A stretch of 64,000 bases of DNA, taken from NCBI GenBank assembly GCA_034640345.1, contig JAXRVH010000039.1, positions 248,001 to 312,000 of the forward strand, written 5' to 3'. Positions 32,450 through 45,401 of the stretch are shown here, one piece after another. The position numbers and the translations under genes are program-made. Origin of the DNA: Drechslera avenae (Eukaryota > Ascomycota > Dothideomycetes > Pleosporales > Pleosporaceae). The stretch's first letter is position 1. Every line of letters starts with the position of its first letter. The notes under the pieces are model-generated. The model made no database searches. It was given only the letters and a program-made list of their open reading frames with translations, and had not been told where the DNA came from.

Positions 32450-35400
32450 ATGGCGGCAAAAGACGAGACGGCGCGCGCGCGCATCGATAACATCAAAACC
32501 GACCTGCTCTCGACTTCGACATGTACCAGCGCCACCGTTGCTGCGCTCGAGGAATTGCTACTGCGAAAAGAGGACGCTGGGATCCAAAAGGAGAATGTCA
32601 GGCTCAAGGTTCAGACGACAGCTGCAGCGCGGAGGAGAGCTGGCACAGCAACGGCTGCGGCTGCGGCTGCGGCTGCAGCGACAGTCGAGGTCACCAAGCA
32701 AAAGTGCTGTACCCTTGCGCCGAGAGAGAAATACATACTCGCAACCGAAGTCGCCAACAAGACGCTTCAGACGCTTGCGGATGCGCTGAGGAACCCCACG
32801 CTCACAATCGCCCCCTCGAAATCGAAGCCTGCGTCCGCCGAAGATGCGCGTAAGCCAGCACGACCGCGACCTGGCCATGCAAAGACTTGCTCAACTTCAC
32901 AGAAGCCTCTCAGGGAGCGGTCCGTCTCCCAGATCAACAATTCGCCTCAGAAACGCGCGCCACGTCGGTCATCGTCATACTCATCCTTTCTCTCCCCAGG
33001 CCCCGATCCAGGACTCGTGGCAATGGCCGAATGCGCAAGGACAGCATTTGCATATTTGGGTACACCAGAGGCCTTAAAGGTCCTTGGCAAGGACTCTCAG
33101 GAGCTGCAGTACGAGAACGGGGTGCTTGTGCTCATTGGGAAGCTTGTCGCACTCGGTCTAGACAATCTGGCCATCAAAGAGCTGAGGACCTTGAAGAAAA
33201 GGCTGGATAGACATCTCATTCGAGACGCTGGAAAGGACGTGCCAAAGAGTAGTTCCCAACACATTGGGACAACGGAGAAGGATAGCCTTGCATCACTCCT
33301 GGAGTTTGCGGCAATCGACTCCAAGAGCCCTGTTGTACCTCTCGTTGCAAGCTTTCAATCATACACATTGCGCATCATTGCCAGGCTGCGAAGACCGCGA
33401 ATCGTAGAAGCCACTTGGGACTACCTGAAGATGTCAAACCCTTCGTCGCCCGCAAACCTACTCTGGCATACCGCCAAGACTCCGAGCAGTCAAACCAAAG
33501 TAGCAAGGCAACTCGAGTCACTGGCCCAGACCGTCCTATCGTTATGCCCCAGTATCTCCAGTGTAGACGATGCCAACACCCTGCAACCATCCGCAGAGAC
33601 TGTACTTCTTCTACAGCACCTGGCCTTCAACATTCGGAAGCAATGGTGGGGTCTAGTGAAGCATCAAGGCAACGAAGATCAGGAGCTGGCCGAACCGTTT
33701 GCCAAGTGTCTGGTCGCTTTCGCTCGCAGATCACAGCTCATCCCGAGTAAGAAGTACAAGTTAGCCGAGACCTTGTACGCGGACTTGGTAGGACTGCCAG
33801 ACGACTTTACTGCGTCGGAAAATGGTACTGCTTCATCGGCAACAGCAAACAAGACTTTGTCCTCACTTGCTCAAGCTGCCGGCCTGTCTGACCAGGCTCT
33901 TCGATGGCTAGGCTCATCAAAGACGTCTTCGGCCTCCGACACGTCTGCAGCCAAACAGACCGCACGGACAATACGCATAGCCATCATTACCCTGGAAGCA
34001 TACCTAAAAGGCGATGAGAAGTCTGACTTGGAAAACACCATCATCAGCGCACTCGAGACCCTACATGGAAGTTTAGGTGGATCGGCGGCAGACCTGGAAA
34101 CGCTTTTCGCAGAAGTAAACTCTCTGAGACGTACAGCGACAAAATTACTTGTCGCAAGTTTCTCAACTCCAGCCACTGCTAAGCGCTCTTCTATCGAACG
34201 ATATGCAGTACCCATGATAGCAGCAAGCGTACATTTCTCGGCAAGGTTCCTTGGCACTAGACTCCCAGATAAAGTTGATGCAAGGACGAAAATCCGACAT
34301 CACGAACGAATGACTGTTGCCTGGAAGTGTTTGAAGAGTACACTTGACTCCGTCATGACATGTTGCAAGCAAAATATCAAGACACAGGAGGAATGGAAAG
34401 AGGTGGATACGGTATTACAGGAATGCTGGCACATCATGCGTCGATTCGAAGAAGAATTTGAACATGGCACCTTCTCTAGCGGAGAAAGCGCTGTTCTTCT
34501 TGCCTCATATACAGTCAAATTGTCCAATGCATACTGGGCACTATATCTACAATTACGGAAAGCGAACTGCAATACCGAACACCTCATTGTAGCCATGCAG
34601 CGTTCAATCAACCTCTTAGAATCGAAATCATCAGTCGAGCAAGGAAGCGGCCTGCTTCCGATGAAGCTCGAGCAATTGGGCGAAGCCTTTGAAGACCTAA
34701 AACATATCGAGCGCTCTCGCAATGCTTACCGACAATGTATCAACAGCCATCTTACTGCGGATGTAAGGCAGCAGCTCTCCGAAGTTGCGGCAAGGTCTTC
34801 TGTTCGCGCAATTTTCAGTAGTGATGGGCTGTTTAGTGTTCTGGCTAGGACGCTGAAGGCATATCATCACTCATTCATCAAATTCGGCGTCCAGCAACAA
34901 GACGAGGTGGCTTTTTACGACAATGAAGAATTAGAGCCAAGCGCTAGAGGTGCTCTCTTGGAGGTACAAGCTAGCTTCTTCTTACGGACGCTGTCCAAGA
35001 ACCGTCAATGGGACTCGACTTTGAACAAGTCAATAACCATTCTGGTAGAGCGACTTCAACAGCTTTACGCACCCCAAACCTACCCCATTCGACATCTGAG
35101 GCTGTCCGTTACGCTTCTTCAGCTTTCTCAGCATGGTTTACATGTTGTGGCTGAGCAGCTCCCTCCCTCCAATCTAGCACATGGTGATAAAGCGAGAGTG
35201 ACGGGCTCTCAGGACGAAGGGTTGAAAAACCACGAAAGCCATCTTGAAGCACTTTACACTCTCAAATCATCAATGCAGGATACATCTCCCCCCACATCCA
35301 TCCTTCAGCAGTGCTTCGTAACGTGGGAATCTCTTGTAAATACTGCAGCTTCATGGGCTGCTCTAGACGATCGCATAGACAATACCGAGACATGGCTACA

Positions 35401-38400
35401 AGACCTCCAATCATGCCTCGAGTTTCTGAATGCGAAAGGAGAGGAGTACCTTGCATTGCCACTCCTTCACCTCCTGGTCGCGACGCTTGAGCTTAGGAAA
35501 GAGTCTGACACGTCTGAACTCGTCACCACTCTATCTACCCTTGGTCTACAATTCCTCCGTCTTGGGTACACCGGGAAAGCAGGCCTGTCTCTGGCAAAAG
35601 CTGAAGTCTTAGTTCAACGTCAAATCTGCTCTGTGGAAGCTAAACTGCAATGGCACCTGGCGTATTCGGAGTACCTTCTAGGGATTGGGAACACTGCAAA
35701 ATGGTAAACAATCAATGACAATACTACCGTACTGTACGCTAACACTGACCAGTTCGACTATGATGTCAAATGCTCAGTCCATCGCCCTCGCAGACAGTCA
35801 GTTTATGAATTTAGCGAAGCCCACGACAACGCTCTCTGGAAGGTTGCGGTTCAACCGCATCGTAGCGGATGCCTCTTACGTGCAATCACTCCTTGCTACC
35901 TCTAATGGGTCGTATAGACAAGCTGCTCGACATGTGAGACAATGTGTCACGCTCAACCGCCGCATTTGGGCTGCTTTAGAATCACGAGTCAACGCAAAGA
36001 AGATGGCTGCTGCAGAGGATGCAGAATTTGACACGGGAGCAACGTTTGACCCGTTGAGCTCGGTGCGTACTGATAAAGGGATGCCACTGGTCATGTCTGT
36101 AACGCACGATGCCCTCAGCGGCCCTGACTTCTGGTCTTTGGTGCCCGCCTTGTATCGGGCGTTGATGCAACAGTCACAGATTTTCGCTCACCAGGGGCTG
36201 TTGCATGAGGCCATCTATGTTGCTGAACAAGCTGAAAAGATTGCTTCTTCTACAGGGTCCGCTACACTCATGACCGACAATGCCAGCTGGCGTGCTGATT
36301 GCTGGGCACAGAGCGGCAGACCTGACAAGGCTGAGAGCACTCTTGGTACACTCAACTTAGCTTCTTCACGCAAGTGCCTCTCAACGGCGGGTTACCACTC
36401 GGCTATCGCCAGGACACATCACTGGAACAACCGCTACGGGGAAGAGATAGAGTCTTATGCACGCATGGAGCAGCTACTCAAAGAACTCAGTTCTCCTTGG
36501 TACATCAGAAGTTTGGAGACTTTCTCTCCTTCAGTCGACGCGCTTGCAGATCAGATTTCATCTTTGGCGTTGCAGACCCCTGCCCTCTCCAAGGCCAAAG
36601 CAAGCACAAGAGGTCGTAAACCCGTGGCGAAAGCTGCCTCAAAAGTGGTGCCGAAGCCAGTCGCCAACACACGCACTAGGACCACCGCAGCAGTCACTCC
36701 GAAGGCTGTTCCCAAAACTGCATGCCAAGCTAGGTCTCCCACAGCTCCAGAGGCGCTCAGTATTGCCGATCAGTGCTCTGCATTACAGCTTCTGCAAGCA
36801 AGCATGAGAGATCGAGCCATACTCGCAAACATATTACACGACGATCTTGCCAAAGCCTTGGACCTCCTTGGGCAGGCGGAAGAGCTGCAGACCGGTTTGG
36901 ATCAAGAAGTGTCGCACATGTGGGCTACATTCAAAGCAAGGCTCGCACAAAGCACGAAGCAGATCGCAGAAGACTTCACTGTGAACACATTACCAGAATC
37001 AACCATTGCGTTTCCTGCTTTCGGTCTCAAAGAAAGTACAGTCTCTGAGACGGCAACTGCCAAGAAAGGCACCATAGTACCTACGAAAGGTGGCCGAACT
37101 AAGAAGCGATCGAAAGAAGACTTCATGGACACGCTTCGAGAAGCACGCGAGCGACTCGTAGAAGCGCATAGTCTGTGTGCTACTAATGGCTCGAATCACT
37201 TGTTCCGTCAGACTTCTATGGCACTAGGCCATGTCACTGTGCTCATGTCCGCCGTGTGTGGAAGTGAGCTGCCTGGCTCGCTCCACCCCTTGTATGCAGC
37301 CTACATGAGTGGTAGGTACAGAACTGAGCAATACAGGGATTATACTAACATTACGCAGAAGTACCAAAGGTCAATGCGTTGAGACTCGTGCAAGAATCCA
37401 CAGAAGAAGAAAAAGAGCAAATGTCACGGGATGAATGTCTGCAATGGCCAGTTTCGGATCCCTCACGCTTCGCCCTAGGCTCTATTTCAGACTTTCAGAA
37501 AGACTATATTGACATCATTCCGGATACCTGGACTGCTGTGTCGCTTGAACTTAGTGAGGCTCACGACGAACTCTTCATTACTCGTTTCGAAAGCGGACTG
37601 TCGCCCTTCGTATTGCGCTTGCCGTTAGCTCGCCACGCTTCCCGCGAGATGGACGAAGAAGAGTTTTCTTTCGCTGATGGAAAAAGAGACTTTGATGAGA
37701 TTATTGAGCTCAGTGACTTCAGCACGCGATCCGCGAAGGATATGACGTCCAGAGAAGCACGGCAGCAGTGGTGGGCTGAACGTGAAGCCCTTGATACTAG
37801 GCTTCATGAGCTTCTTATCAACATGGAGAACATATGGCTTGGCGGCTTCAAGGGCGTCTTCTCACAATATGAAAGACAGCCAACTCACCTTGCTCGCTTC
37901 CGGAAATCGTTGGAGAGCATACTGAACAATCACTTACCGTCTCGCCGGAAGAAGGGTCAACAAAAGCGGCCAGTCTTGGATACAAGAGTCCTTGAATTGT
38001 TCATTGGACTAGGCGATGCTACCAACGAGGATCTCGATTTGGACGAGTCCTTGATGGACCTGATCTATTTTGTGGTCGATGTTCTTCAGTTTAACGGTGA
38101 ATGCAATGCGTACGACGAGCTCGACTTTGATGCCATGGTCGTCGAGACATACGAAGCTTTGCGCACCTACCATAGCGCGTCTCAGCAGCTTAGCACTGCT
38201 ACTAGACATACGATACTCATCTTGGACAACAACCTACACGCATTTCCCTGGGAATCCCTACCATGTCTCGAGCAGCTGTCTATCTCAAGGCTACCTTCGC
38301 TTGCTGCTCTTCGCGAGCGACTGCTGTCCGCGCGGTCTTCGACAAATCGCCCAGACGCTGATCCCGGTCATTATATATGCTCTAAAGCAGGAGGCACAAG

Positions 38401-39148
38401 TATGCTCAACCCTTCGGGCGACTTGGCTCACACGTCGAAGACAATCAAACCCCACCTAGACGAACTCCAGGGGCTTTGGAATCACATCAGAAATCGTGCG
38501 CCATCTGAGAAGGAATTTGAAGAGTCGTTGCGGGAGAAGGATTTGGTACTCTACTTTGGCCACGGCTGTGGAGCACAATACGTCAAATCAAAATCGGTGC
38601 GACGCCTCTACCCCGGCCCACCAGACGCAAATACAAAGAGGCCAGGTTGTGCAACGACGCTTCTTTTCGGCTGCTCATCTGTACATCTCACCGAAAACGG
38701 CATCTTCGAGCCCTCTGGCATGCTCGCTTCCTACCTTACTGCTGGCGCACCTGCAGTGGTCGGCATGCTTTGGGACGTCACAGACAAGGACTGTGATCGT
38801 CTCGCTGTTAGAGTAGGTGAACTATGGGGCCTCTGGCCCGAGGCTCAAGAAGATGCTCTTCCCCCAAAGACACCTGCCAAAACAGCCGCGAAGAAGTCCA
38901 AGGGCAAAGGCAGAGTTGCTCAATTGGCGGACGAGGTCGAAGGGGTCAGGAGCGTAGCAAGCGCGAAGAAGGGGAAGAAGAGGGCGAAGAGGGCGGATGA
39001 GGATGCGAGTGTCGAAGGGGAGAGACACAGGGGAGTGGGGTTGGACGAGGCCATACGGGATGCGAGGAGCGCGTGTGTGTTGAGGTACCTGAATGGGGCT
39101 GCAGCTGTAGTATATGGCATCCCGGTGTATCTGGAGAGCACCATGTGA
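32450..39148 (+). CDS. Separase (peptidase C50, Esp1/Cut1/BimB family)
   Basis: Caspase-like protease that triggers anaphase by cutting the cohesin kleisin subunit; held inactive by securin until the anaphase-promoting complex acts. Three exons, 32450-35703, 35753-37311 and 37359-39148, giving 2200 aa, a usual length for fungal separases. The catalytic dyad is visible: His2006 in LYFGHGCGAQYV and Cys2043 in LLFGCSSVHL, followed by the typical GMLASYLTAGAPAVVGMLWD. The N-terminal two-thirds is the helical (TPR/HEAT-like) superhelix. Odd points: a polyalanine run of nine residues near position 75, encoded by GCT/GCG repeats; a Lys/Ala/Pro-rich linker around residues 1500-1550 (KAKASTRGRKPVAKAASKVV); and a Lys-rich insertion in the protease domain after the LWGLW motif (KTAAKKSKGKGR, KKGKKRAKRADED). 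Both introns have good GT donors and TAAC branch sites. Confidence 0.95.
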
Positions 39149-39485
39149 AGAGAGTTTGACAGCCATGGTTAAATGAATAGGTTCTGACAGACAGTTGATC
39201 GGCGGACGAATAAAGGGTCCTATAGTGACAGACGCGTTAATTTGAAAAAGCATAACACCGGCCCTTCTATGGGAGCCGTGGTCAGCCAAGCCCATTGGCC
39301 GTCCTTGCGGAAAATACTCCGGTAGACTGATGACAAGAGCGCACCATCCTCTGCTCGCGGGCAACTCTGCTCCTTGCCCTCTTCCTCCACATGATCGAAA
39401 CGCGTAGCGGCGATCATCGGAACTCCACAAACCCACCGAAGCGAAGTCCCGGAAGGCGCTTTTAGTCGTCTTTGCACCAACATCG
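39149..39485. other. Short intergenic region between separase and the Zn2Cys6 gene
   Basis: 337 bp between the separase stop and the next start codon, both genes on the plus strand. No element was recognised. Overlapping minus-strand open frames are antisense shadows. Confidence 0.4.
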
Positions 39486-41972
39486 ATGATCATGGCGGAA
39501 CGCCCGGCTAAAGCAGGACCGTCTCGGAAACGAGCACTCGTTAGTTGCGACCGTTGCAAGATCCGACGAGCGCGATGCATTCGCGACAACGCAGACGTGC
39601 CATGCGCCGACTGCAAGGCGGCCGGCGTGCAGTGCGAGTCCAAACTGCCGCGTAAACAACGAGTATACGGTAGTGTGGAAACCTTGAGCCTGCGCTACAG
39701 AGCCCTTGAATCGCTAGTCAAGGGCCTATTCCCCAATGAAAATGTCCACGACACCGAGACGCTATTCAAGCTGGCCGCCGCAAGAAACATATCCATGCCT
39801 GCCAGCGACGACTTCACCCCAGCCGACATCTTCAATAAAAGCGAGCGAGAAGCGCCGACGCCTGGTGGGCAGCGACAGGAGCCTCTGCCAAACCTCTCGC
39901 GCTCAGCCATGGCTGTCGCCCCTATCATCCAGTCCACTACCCAAAGCACGTCTGTTGCGTCCATCACACCCAAGCATCATCCCCCTAACCCTGCTACTGA
40001 AGCACGACGACCATCAGCGGACGTTCGTGCTGCTCACGGCTCCTCACACTACTTCGGTCCCTCGAGTAGTTTCCGACTTGCAACAACAATACGGACGCTG
40101 GCTGCTCGATGGAAAGCAGCCTCTGGCGCCGACTTTCCCGGCATCCCCTTATATGGCTCTGACCCTGCTAGCAGATCTGGCGCATCCATGAATCGCAGCA
40201 GCACAAACCCATCGGAAGAAGACTACGCCATGCCCAAAGCTAACTGGCTTCCAATTCCAACTGGCAGAAGTCGCAAGAGATCGAGGTCACAGGTAGAGTC
40301 CTCAAGTGATCAGTCGCTACCTCGAGACGCTAGTTCCAATGCCGAAACCATCCGTGACTTTCTACCGGAGAAGCACATTGCGGATGCACTGGTCGCAGCC
40401 TATTTCGACCATGTTCACACCTACATGCCTCTGTTCAATAGAAGCGTGTTTCAAGATCGAGTGGAGGAGACATACAATCGGCAATCACAGCCCCTGGAAG
40501 AGTCTAAGCAGCCGGGGTGGCTGGTAATATTGGCCTTGGTCTTCGCCTTTGGATGTCAACAGGTCGGGGGGGTTGATGCAGAGCAGACGCATGAACTTCG
40601 CCTCAAGTACCTTGTTTTCGCAAAAGGCCACTTTCGACAACTTTTGACAACAACGTGCTTGGACAACGTCCAGGCTCTCGTTCTCCACAACTTGCATCAT
40701 CATAACATAGGACAAAAGAGTAGCTCGTGGCTTCTCATAGGCCTTGCTGCGCGCATGGTCAGTTGTGCTGGTTCGACATGAATTGTTTCTGCGCTGACTA
40801 CTGCATCACAGTCAATTACCATGGGCATGCATCGCGATAGTTCGAACCTAGACTTTGATCCAATCGAGCGGGATATGCGCCGTCAGGTTTGGTGGACTAT
40901 TTACATCTTCGAGAAGACGCTATGCAGTGTTCTGGGACGGCCGACAGCAATCGACGATCGAGAGATGTCGCTGCACATTCCTGAAACAGCGACGCTTGAG
41001 CAGACTGGCGCATCTACCACATTCATGAGTCTTGGCTTCGAGCTTGTTCGCATGTCCTACACCATCCGGCAACACGCCTACTTCGACCACACTTCAGCCG
41101 AGGAGCGCTCGCCCAGCCTCGCAGTAGCAAAGTCTTTACTTCGCCAGTGCGACAACTTCTTTGCAAGCATTCCGCCACATATGCTAGTGGAGTACGGGTC
41201 GACAACGCAAGATGAGAGGGCAACAATACTGTTACTGCATATATACTACTACTACACACGTTGCATCATAACGCGAGACTTCCTCGTCCACAAAGTCGAG
41301 AGTAATATAAGCTATTTGGAAGACAAGACGTTTCCAGTCACGGAGGATTGGCAAACCACGCTTATTCTGGCAGAAGACTGCGTAGAATCAGTACACAGAA
41401 GCCTCCAGTACATTACGGTCGGGATCAATCTTGGAATCATCGGCTACTCCTGGTTAGACTTCTTCTACGTTTTTCACGCTGTCCTGATCGTATGCGCAGA
41501 CTTCCTTGCGCGACCAAAGGAGCAAACAGACTCGGCGACAGATACCGAACGCAAGACGACGGTGCGTACAGTGCTTGACCAGATACGCGGGATGCAGAGG
41601 CTTGCGCCCACGTACAAGACCCTTAGCCAAATTGCCTTCCAGTTTGCCAACATTACCGGCGTTACTGAGGACAGGAAACCACCAATACCAGTGGAAACGC
41701 AGCAAGAGCCCCCTCCGATGGAGCCCATGGGAACCATGGTGGATGATTGGGGCATGGAGCATCTAGTCGAAGTATCAGACCTTGGAGAAGACTGGTTCAC
41801 CAATGCGACAACAGATCTGGGGCTAGACTTTTTCGATTTGAGCCACACAAACACAACAATGGCATTTCCGCCTCCAGATCCTGTTTCCCAGGTTGGAACA
41901 ATGGCCGACCCGACGACTGATGCGGTAGACGACTGGACAGCTAGGACGCTGAGAGGGATGCACACAATATAG
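39486..41972 (+). CDS. Zn(2)-Cys(6) fungal-specific transcription factor
   Basis: Two exons, 39486-40757 and 40812-41972, giving 810 aa. The N-terminus carries a complete binuclear zinc cluster: CDRCKIRRARC followed by CADCKAAGVQC, spacing C-x2-C-x6-C-x8-C-x2-C-x6-C, then a short linker and a likely dimerisation helix (SLRYRALESLVKGLF). The middle holds the fungal-specific regulatory domain (Fungal_trans): ADALVAAYFDHVHTYMPLFN, then WLLIGLAARM joined by splicing to SITMGMHRD, then RRQVWWTIYIFEKTL. The C-terminus is acidic and amide-rich, suitable for activation. A second in-frame ATG lies two codons downstream of the chosen one. The next gene downstream on the same strand is an FAD oxidoreductase, so a regulator-target pair is possible but unproven. 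Target genes cannot be inferred. Confidence 0.92.
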
Positions 41973-42388
41973 ACACGAGACCACGCAGCAAAGTCGATGA
42001 CGATTTCACTTGACATGGCACAAAAGCTTACATTTGGCGAAGGCGGAATGACTATGCAGAATTAATGATACCGCGGAGTTATGATAGTATGGACCAACAT
42101 TTATCCGGTCGTCATGCAGTATTCGTGAGATCAATGACGTCATGGTCGGAGTGTTGGTGTTGACAGCGCTTGGCGATGCCTAGTGCAAGATCGACCGATA
42201 ACCGACTCAAGATCTGTCCAAACCGCTTTTGGATTTCATGACGCATTCGTTGAAAGTCTATGTCGTGACGGTTGCAAACAAATATAGGACCGCGGTAGCT
42301 CGCACTCAGCCGGATGCCGCATAAGTGCTGACTTTTGTTTTCAATGCGACGCTCCCACGACACTGACCCAATTCTGCCTACCACAAAC
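41973..42388. other. Promoter region of the FAD oxidoreductase gene
   Basis: 416 bp between two plus-strand genes. It contains CGG triplets such as those bound by Zn2Cys6 factors (for example near 42106 and 42310), but not a clear paired site. Confidence 0.35.
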
Positions 42389-44253
42389 ATGGCGGGCGGC
42401 AACAACAAGGACGGAAAGAAGAAGAGGGTGCTTGTTGTGGGAGCTGGGGCAGCAGGTACCATGGCGTGGAACAATCCAGTGTGGACAGTTGCTTACAAGG
42501 TGTAGGAATGTCATGTGCTCACCATCTTTCGGAACATCCGGACAAATTCGACGTCACTCTCATCGATGCAGTGGATTACTGTGGAGGCCAAGCCTTTTCT
42601 ATCGGACTCGACAAGGAACGACATGGAGCAGATTGGCTCAATCAAGGTGTGCAAGGTGGAAGTTACATTTTCCACCACACCATGACCATGTTTGCACGAC
42701 AGGGCCACCACGCCGATCCGGTGAACCTCCAAGTATCCTTTGGCAAAGACGAGACCTTCTGGACAAATGTGTTCCCAACTGAACTCCTCGCACGCCACCA
42801 GAAAGAGATTAGGCGGTTCAACACCATGCTCAAGATAGTGCGGTGGTTCGAGCTCTTCTTCGCATTAATCCCAATTAAGATCCTCTTCAAGATGTTTTTC
42901 TTTTCCGAGGAATTCACCAATACCGTCGCTATGCCCATGATAGCACTATTCCTCGGCACAGGTAACGAAACGCCAAATGTACCCAGTATAATCCTCGAAA
43001 GGCTTTGCACAAGCCCTACGTACGGCATGTGGTATCCGGCGGATAAGCACAGCGTCGTTAGCAACCTGCCGCCAATGGTTGTGTTTCCAAAGTTTAGCGA
43101 GTTTTACGAGCGTTGGAGGCAGGACTTACTCAAGAGAGGTGTGACGGTCCGGCTGTCAACAGAAGTCACGAGAGTGGTGAAGCGGGATAAGACTGGTGTC
43201 ACCGTTCGATTGATCAAGCGCACGCCCAAGCCCGATGCGCATAATCCCAACAGCGTCCACGTGCCCTACGACAACGAGCACAATGCCGATTCCGAGGCCG
43301 AGGCGAAAGAAGAGCACTACGACGAGTTGATCCTTTGCGTACTGTAAGTAGTCTCTTTCATACCAACATCCTCCATTTTGTGAGCTGACCTCCAAAGCGC
43401 CGACACTGCAAAACGTATCCTCGCACCCACGGCCTCCTTCCGCGAAAAGCAAGTCCTCGGTTCCGCCAAGTTCTCCGACGACATCACCGTCACACACTGG
43501 GACACAAATTACATGGAGAAACACTATGAAAACTTCTACGACCCCTCCAAAGCTGTGTCCACACTATCTTCCGTCGCGCAAAGCTCGCGCAACGACTTTG
43601 CGGAGAAAAACTTCAAACCAATGTACTACATCAAAATGTACCCGCAGGACCTGTCCAAACTCGAAATGTGCTTCGATTGCACAAACTACCAGTCTCAGTT
43701 CCCGCCTAATGTCCCCTTTGACAAGCATGTGTTTCAAACGATTTACCTGAACAAGGCAAGAGATGGTCATTTGTGGAGTATCGATGAGATTGATAAAGAT
43801 AAAATTATCAGGCAGGACTGGTGGCACCAGCTCTGCCACTCCTGGACACATTACCTGTTCGTAGTCCCCTGGATGTGGGCGCTGCAAGGACGGAAACACA
43901 CGCGTTTCGCGGCCGCTTGGACGCTGATCAATGCGCATGAAGTCGCGGTTATGAGTGGTATCGCTGCTGCCGTTGATCTGGGTGCGAGTTACCCCGAGGA
44001 TCTGGAGCGTGATAGGTTTGCATTTTTGAGCTTTAGGCTGTACTATTTGCTAGCGTATGGAAAGTGGTATCGTAGAAGGGCGACAAAGAAGGACAAGGAG
44101 GGACCGGGGAGCGGTTGGGCGAGCGGTCTGTACGGGAGTGTGTATAGAGGGCCCGGAGTTAGTGAGGTGGAGAGAAGGCAGTGGAGGGAGGAGAATGATG
44201 TTCAGGACGAGCCAGTAAAGATGGCGTTTCCGGCGGATGCGGGGACGAGGTGA
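42389..44253 (+). CDS. FAD/NAD(P)-binding oxidoreductase (flavin amine-oxidase-like)
   Basis: Three exons, 42389-42455, 42506-43343 and 43398-44253, giving 586 aa. The first splice completes the Rossmann dinucleotide-binding motif: KRVLVVGAGAAG continues as MSCAHHLSEH and ends at the acidic residue in VTLIDAVDYCGGQAFSI, the pattern of FAD-binding GxGxxG folds (amine oxidase/phytoene desaturase type). A middle block contains VSNLPPMVVFPKFSEFYERW and GVTVRLSTEVTRVVKRD, typical of the FAD-linked substrate domain. The return to the FAD domain is seen at ELILCVLADTAKRIL, formed across the second splice. The C-terminus is rich in aromatic residues (SWTHYLFVVPWMWALQG; FAFLSFRLYYLLAYGKWY), suggesting membrane association. 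The substrate is unknown. The upstream Zn2Cys6 gene may regulate it. Confidence 0.82.
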
Positions 44254-44783
44254 AGTGGGAAAAGGCAGGGTAATGAAGGAGCTGGTTGGTAATAAGATCT
44301 GTAGTTAAAATATCAAAGATGAAATTTTCTCCCACTGTTTCCATATTTCCTGAAGCCTGTTCCACTAATGAGGTAAAACTAAAGCTCCTCGGTCCTCATG
44401 GGAATGCATCTCAAGAGATTTCGCACGTGATTTATCAGTCACGAAAAACCAAGGAACTCAAGACTCCAAACCCTACCGTCTTTGAAATTGCGTCTCATCA
44501 GCACCCTAAGGAAATTGAACATGAATGCCTATTCAGGAATGGAGCTCACGTCTAAGCGATACAGCATAAATCCAAGAGGGTCCCATGGTTCACATATGTA
44601 TCTTTACTCCTGCGCAACCATAGTTCCATGTGCAAAATACTAGCTAGCATGAATAACCATCTCTATAGATATAAATAAAAAATTTACTTCTACTACATTG
44701 TTTTATAAAGATACAACTATCTCCTGACTGCAATTCTTCTAATCTAGCAACTACCGATATTCCAACAACAGGAAACAACCACC
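44254..44783. other. AT-rich intergenic region
   Basis: 530 bp, clearly richer in A and T than its surroundings toward the right end (44640-44760). An 89-codon open frame (44286-44555) has no recognisable content. Confidence 0.4.
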
Positions 44784-45401
44784 ATGCCTTCCAATCCTTC
44801 CTCTTCTTCTTCTCCTTCTTCTACCAGTAGGGCCTGCTGTCTCTTGATCGTACAGCAAGCAGTTGCGAGCGAGACTACGGAAGCGGCTGCTGTGAAGCAG
44901 GAGCAGGAGCAGGAGCAGAAGCAGCAACAACAACAACAACAGCACCCGGAAGACTACACTCCTCCTCCCAACCCGCAACCTCTCGCAGAACCCACACAGC
45001 AGGCGACTGCTATTACAACCCGCCCCACAAACTCTCTTCTAGTGGCAATCAACGCATCCACAGCCGAGTCAGCATCAGTCGACTCCATATTTGCCCGCAA
45101 GACTGGACGGGTGGCAGCGGCGCAGGCGCAGGCGCACCAAGCCCATGGCAAGCTGGGATTTAAAGGCAAACTGGCAAACTGCCACCACTACCAAGACATG
45201 TGCGGACTGAGCCGGCCAGGAGCAGATTCAGGATGGGATGCACAGCAGACGTGCGAGGCTTTCTACTCTATGCCTGCTAGACTGCATATATCTGCCGGGG
45301 GAAAGAACGTGGGGCAGAAGATGATTCGCAAGGTGGATTGCGACGAGCACGGGGCTGTACCGGTACGGATAGTGGCCAAGGAGAGCTTGGGTAGGGCTTG
45401 A
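44784..45401 (+). CDS. Small Gln-rich hypothetical protein
   Basis: Single frame of 205 aa starting in a good ACCATGCC context. The N-terminus is Ser/Pro-rich, followed by a Glu/Gln run (EQEQEQKQQQQQQQ) made by GAGCAG and CAA repeats, and a Pro/Thr linker. The C-terminal 80 residues look folded: KLGFKGKLANCHHYQDMCGL, then CEAFYSMPARLHISAGGKNV and KMIRKVDCDEHGAVPVRIV, with four cysteines. No family is recognised. The gene may be lineage-specific; the lack of homology evidence keeps confidence moderate. Confidence 0.5.
   Translation: MPSNPSSSSSPSSTSRACCLLIVQQAVASETTEAAAVKQEQEQEQKQQQQQQQHPEDYTPPPNPQPLAEPTQQATAITTRPTNSLLVAINASTAESASVDSIFARKTGRVAAAQAQAHQAHGKLGFKGKLANCHHYQDMCGLSRPGADSGWDAQQTCEAFYSMPARLHISAGGKNVGQKMIRKVDCDEHGAVPVRIVAKESLGRA

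Noticed and set aside
38822..39643. 273-codon minus-strand frame over the separase end and the Zn2Cys6 start
   Set aside because: It lies antisense to two secure genes and its sequence is His/Arg/Ser-rich without any domain.
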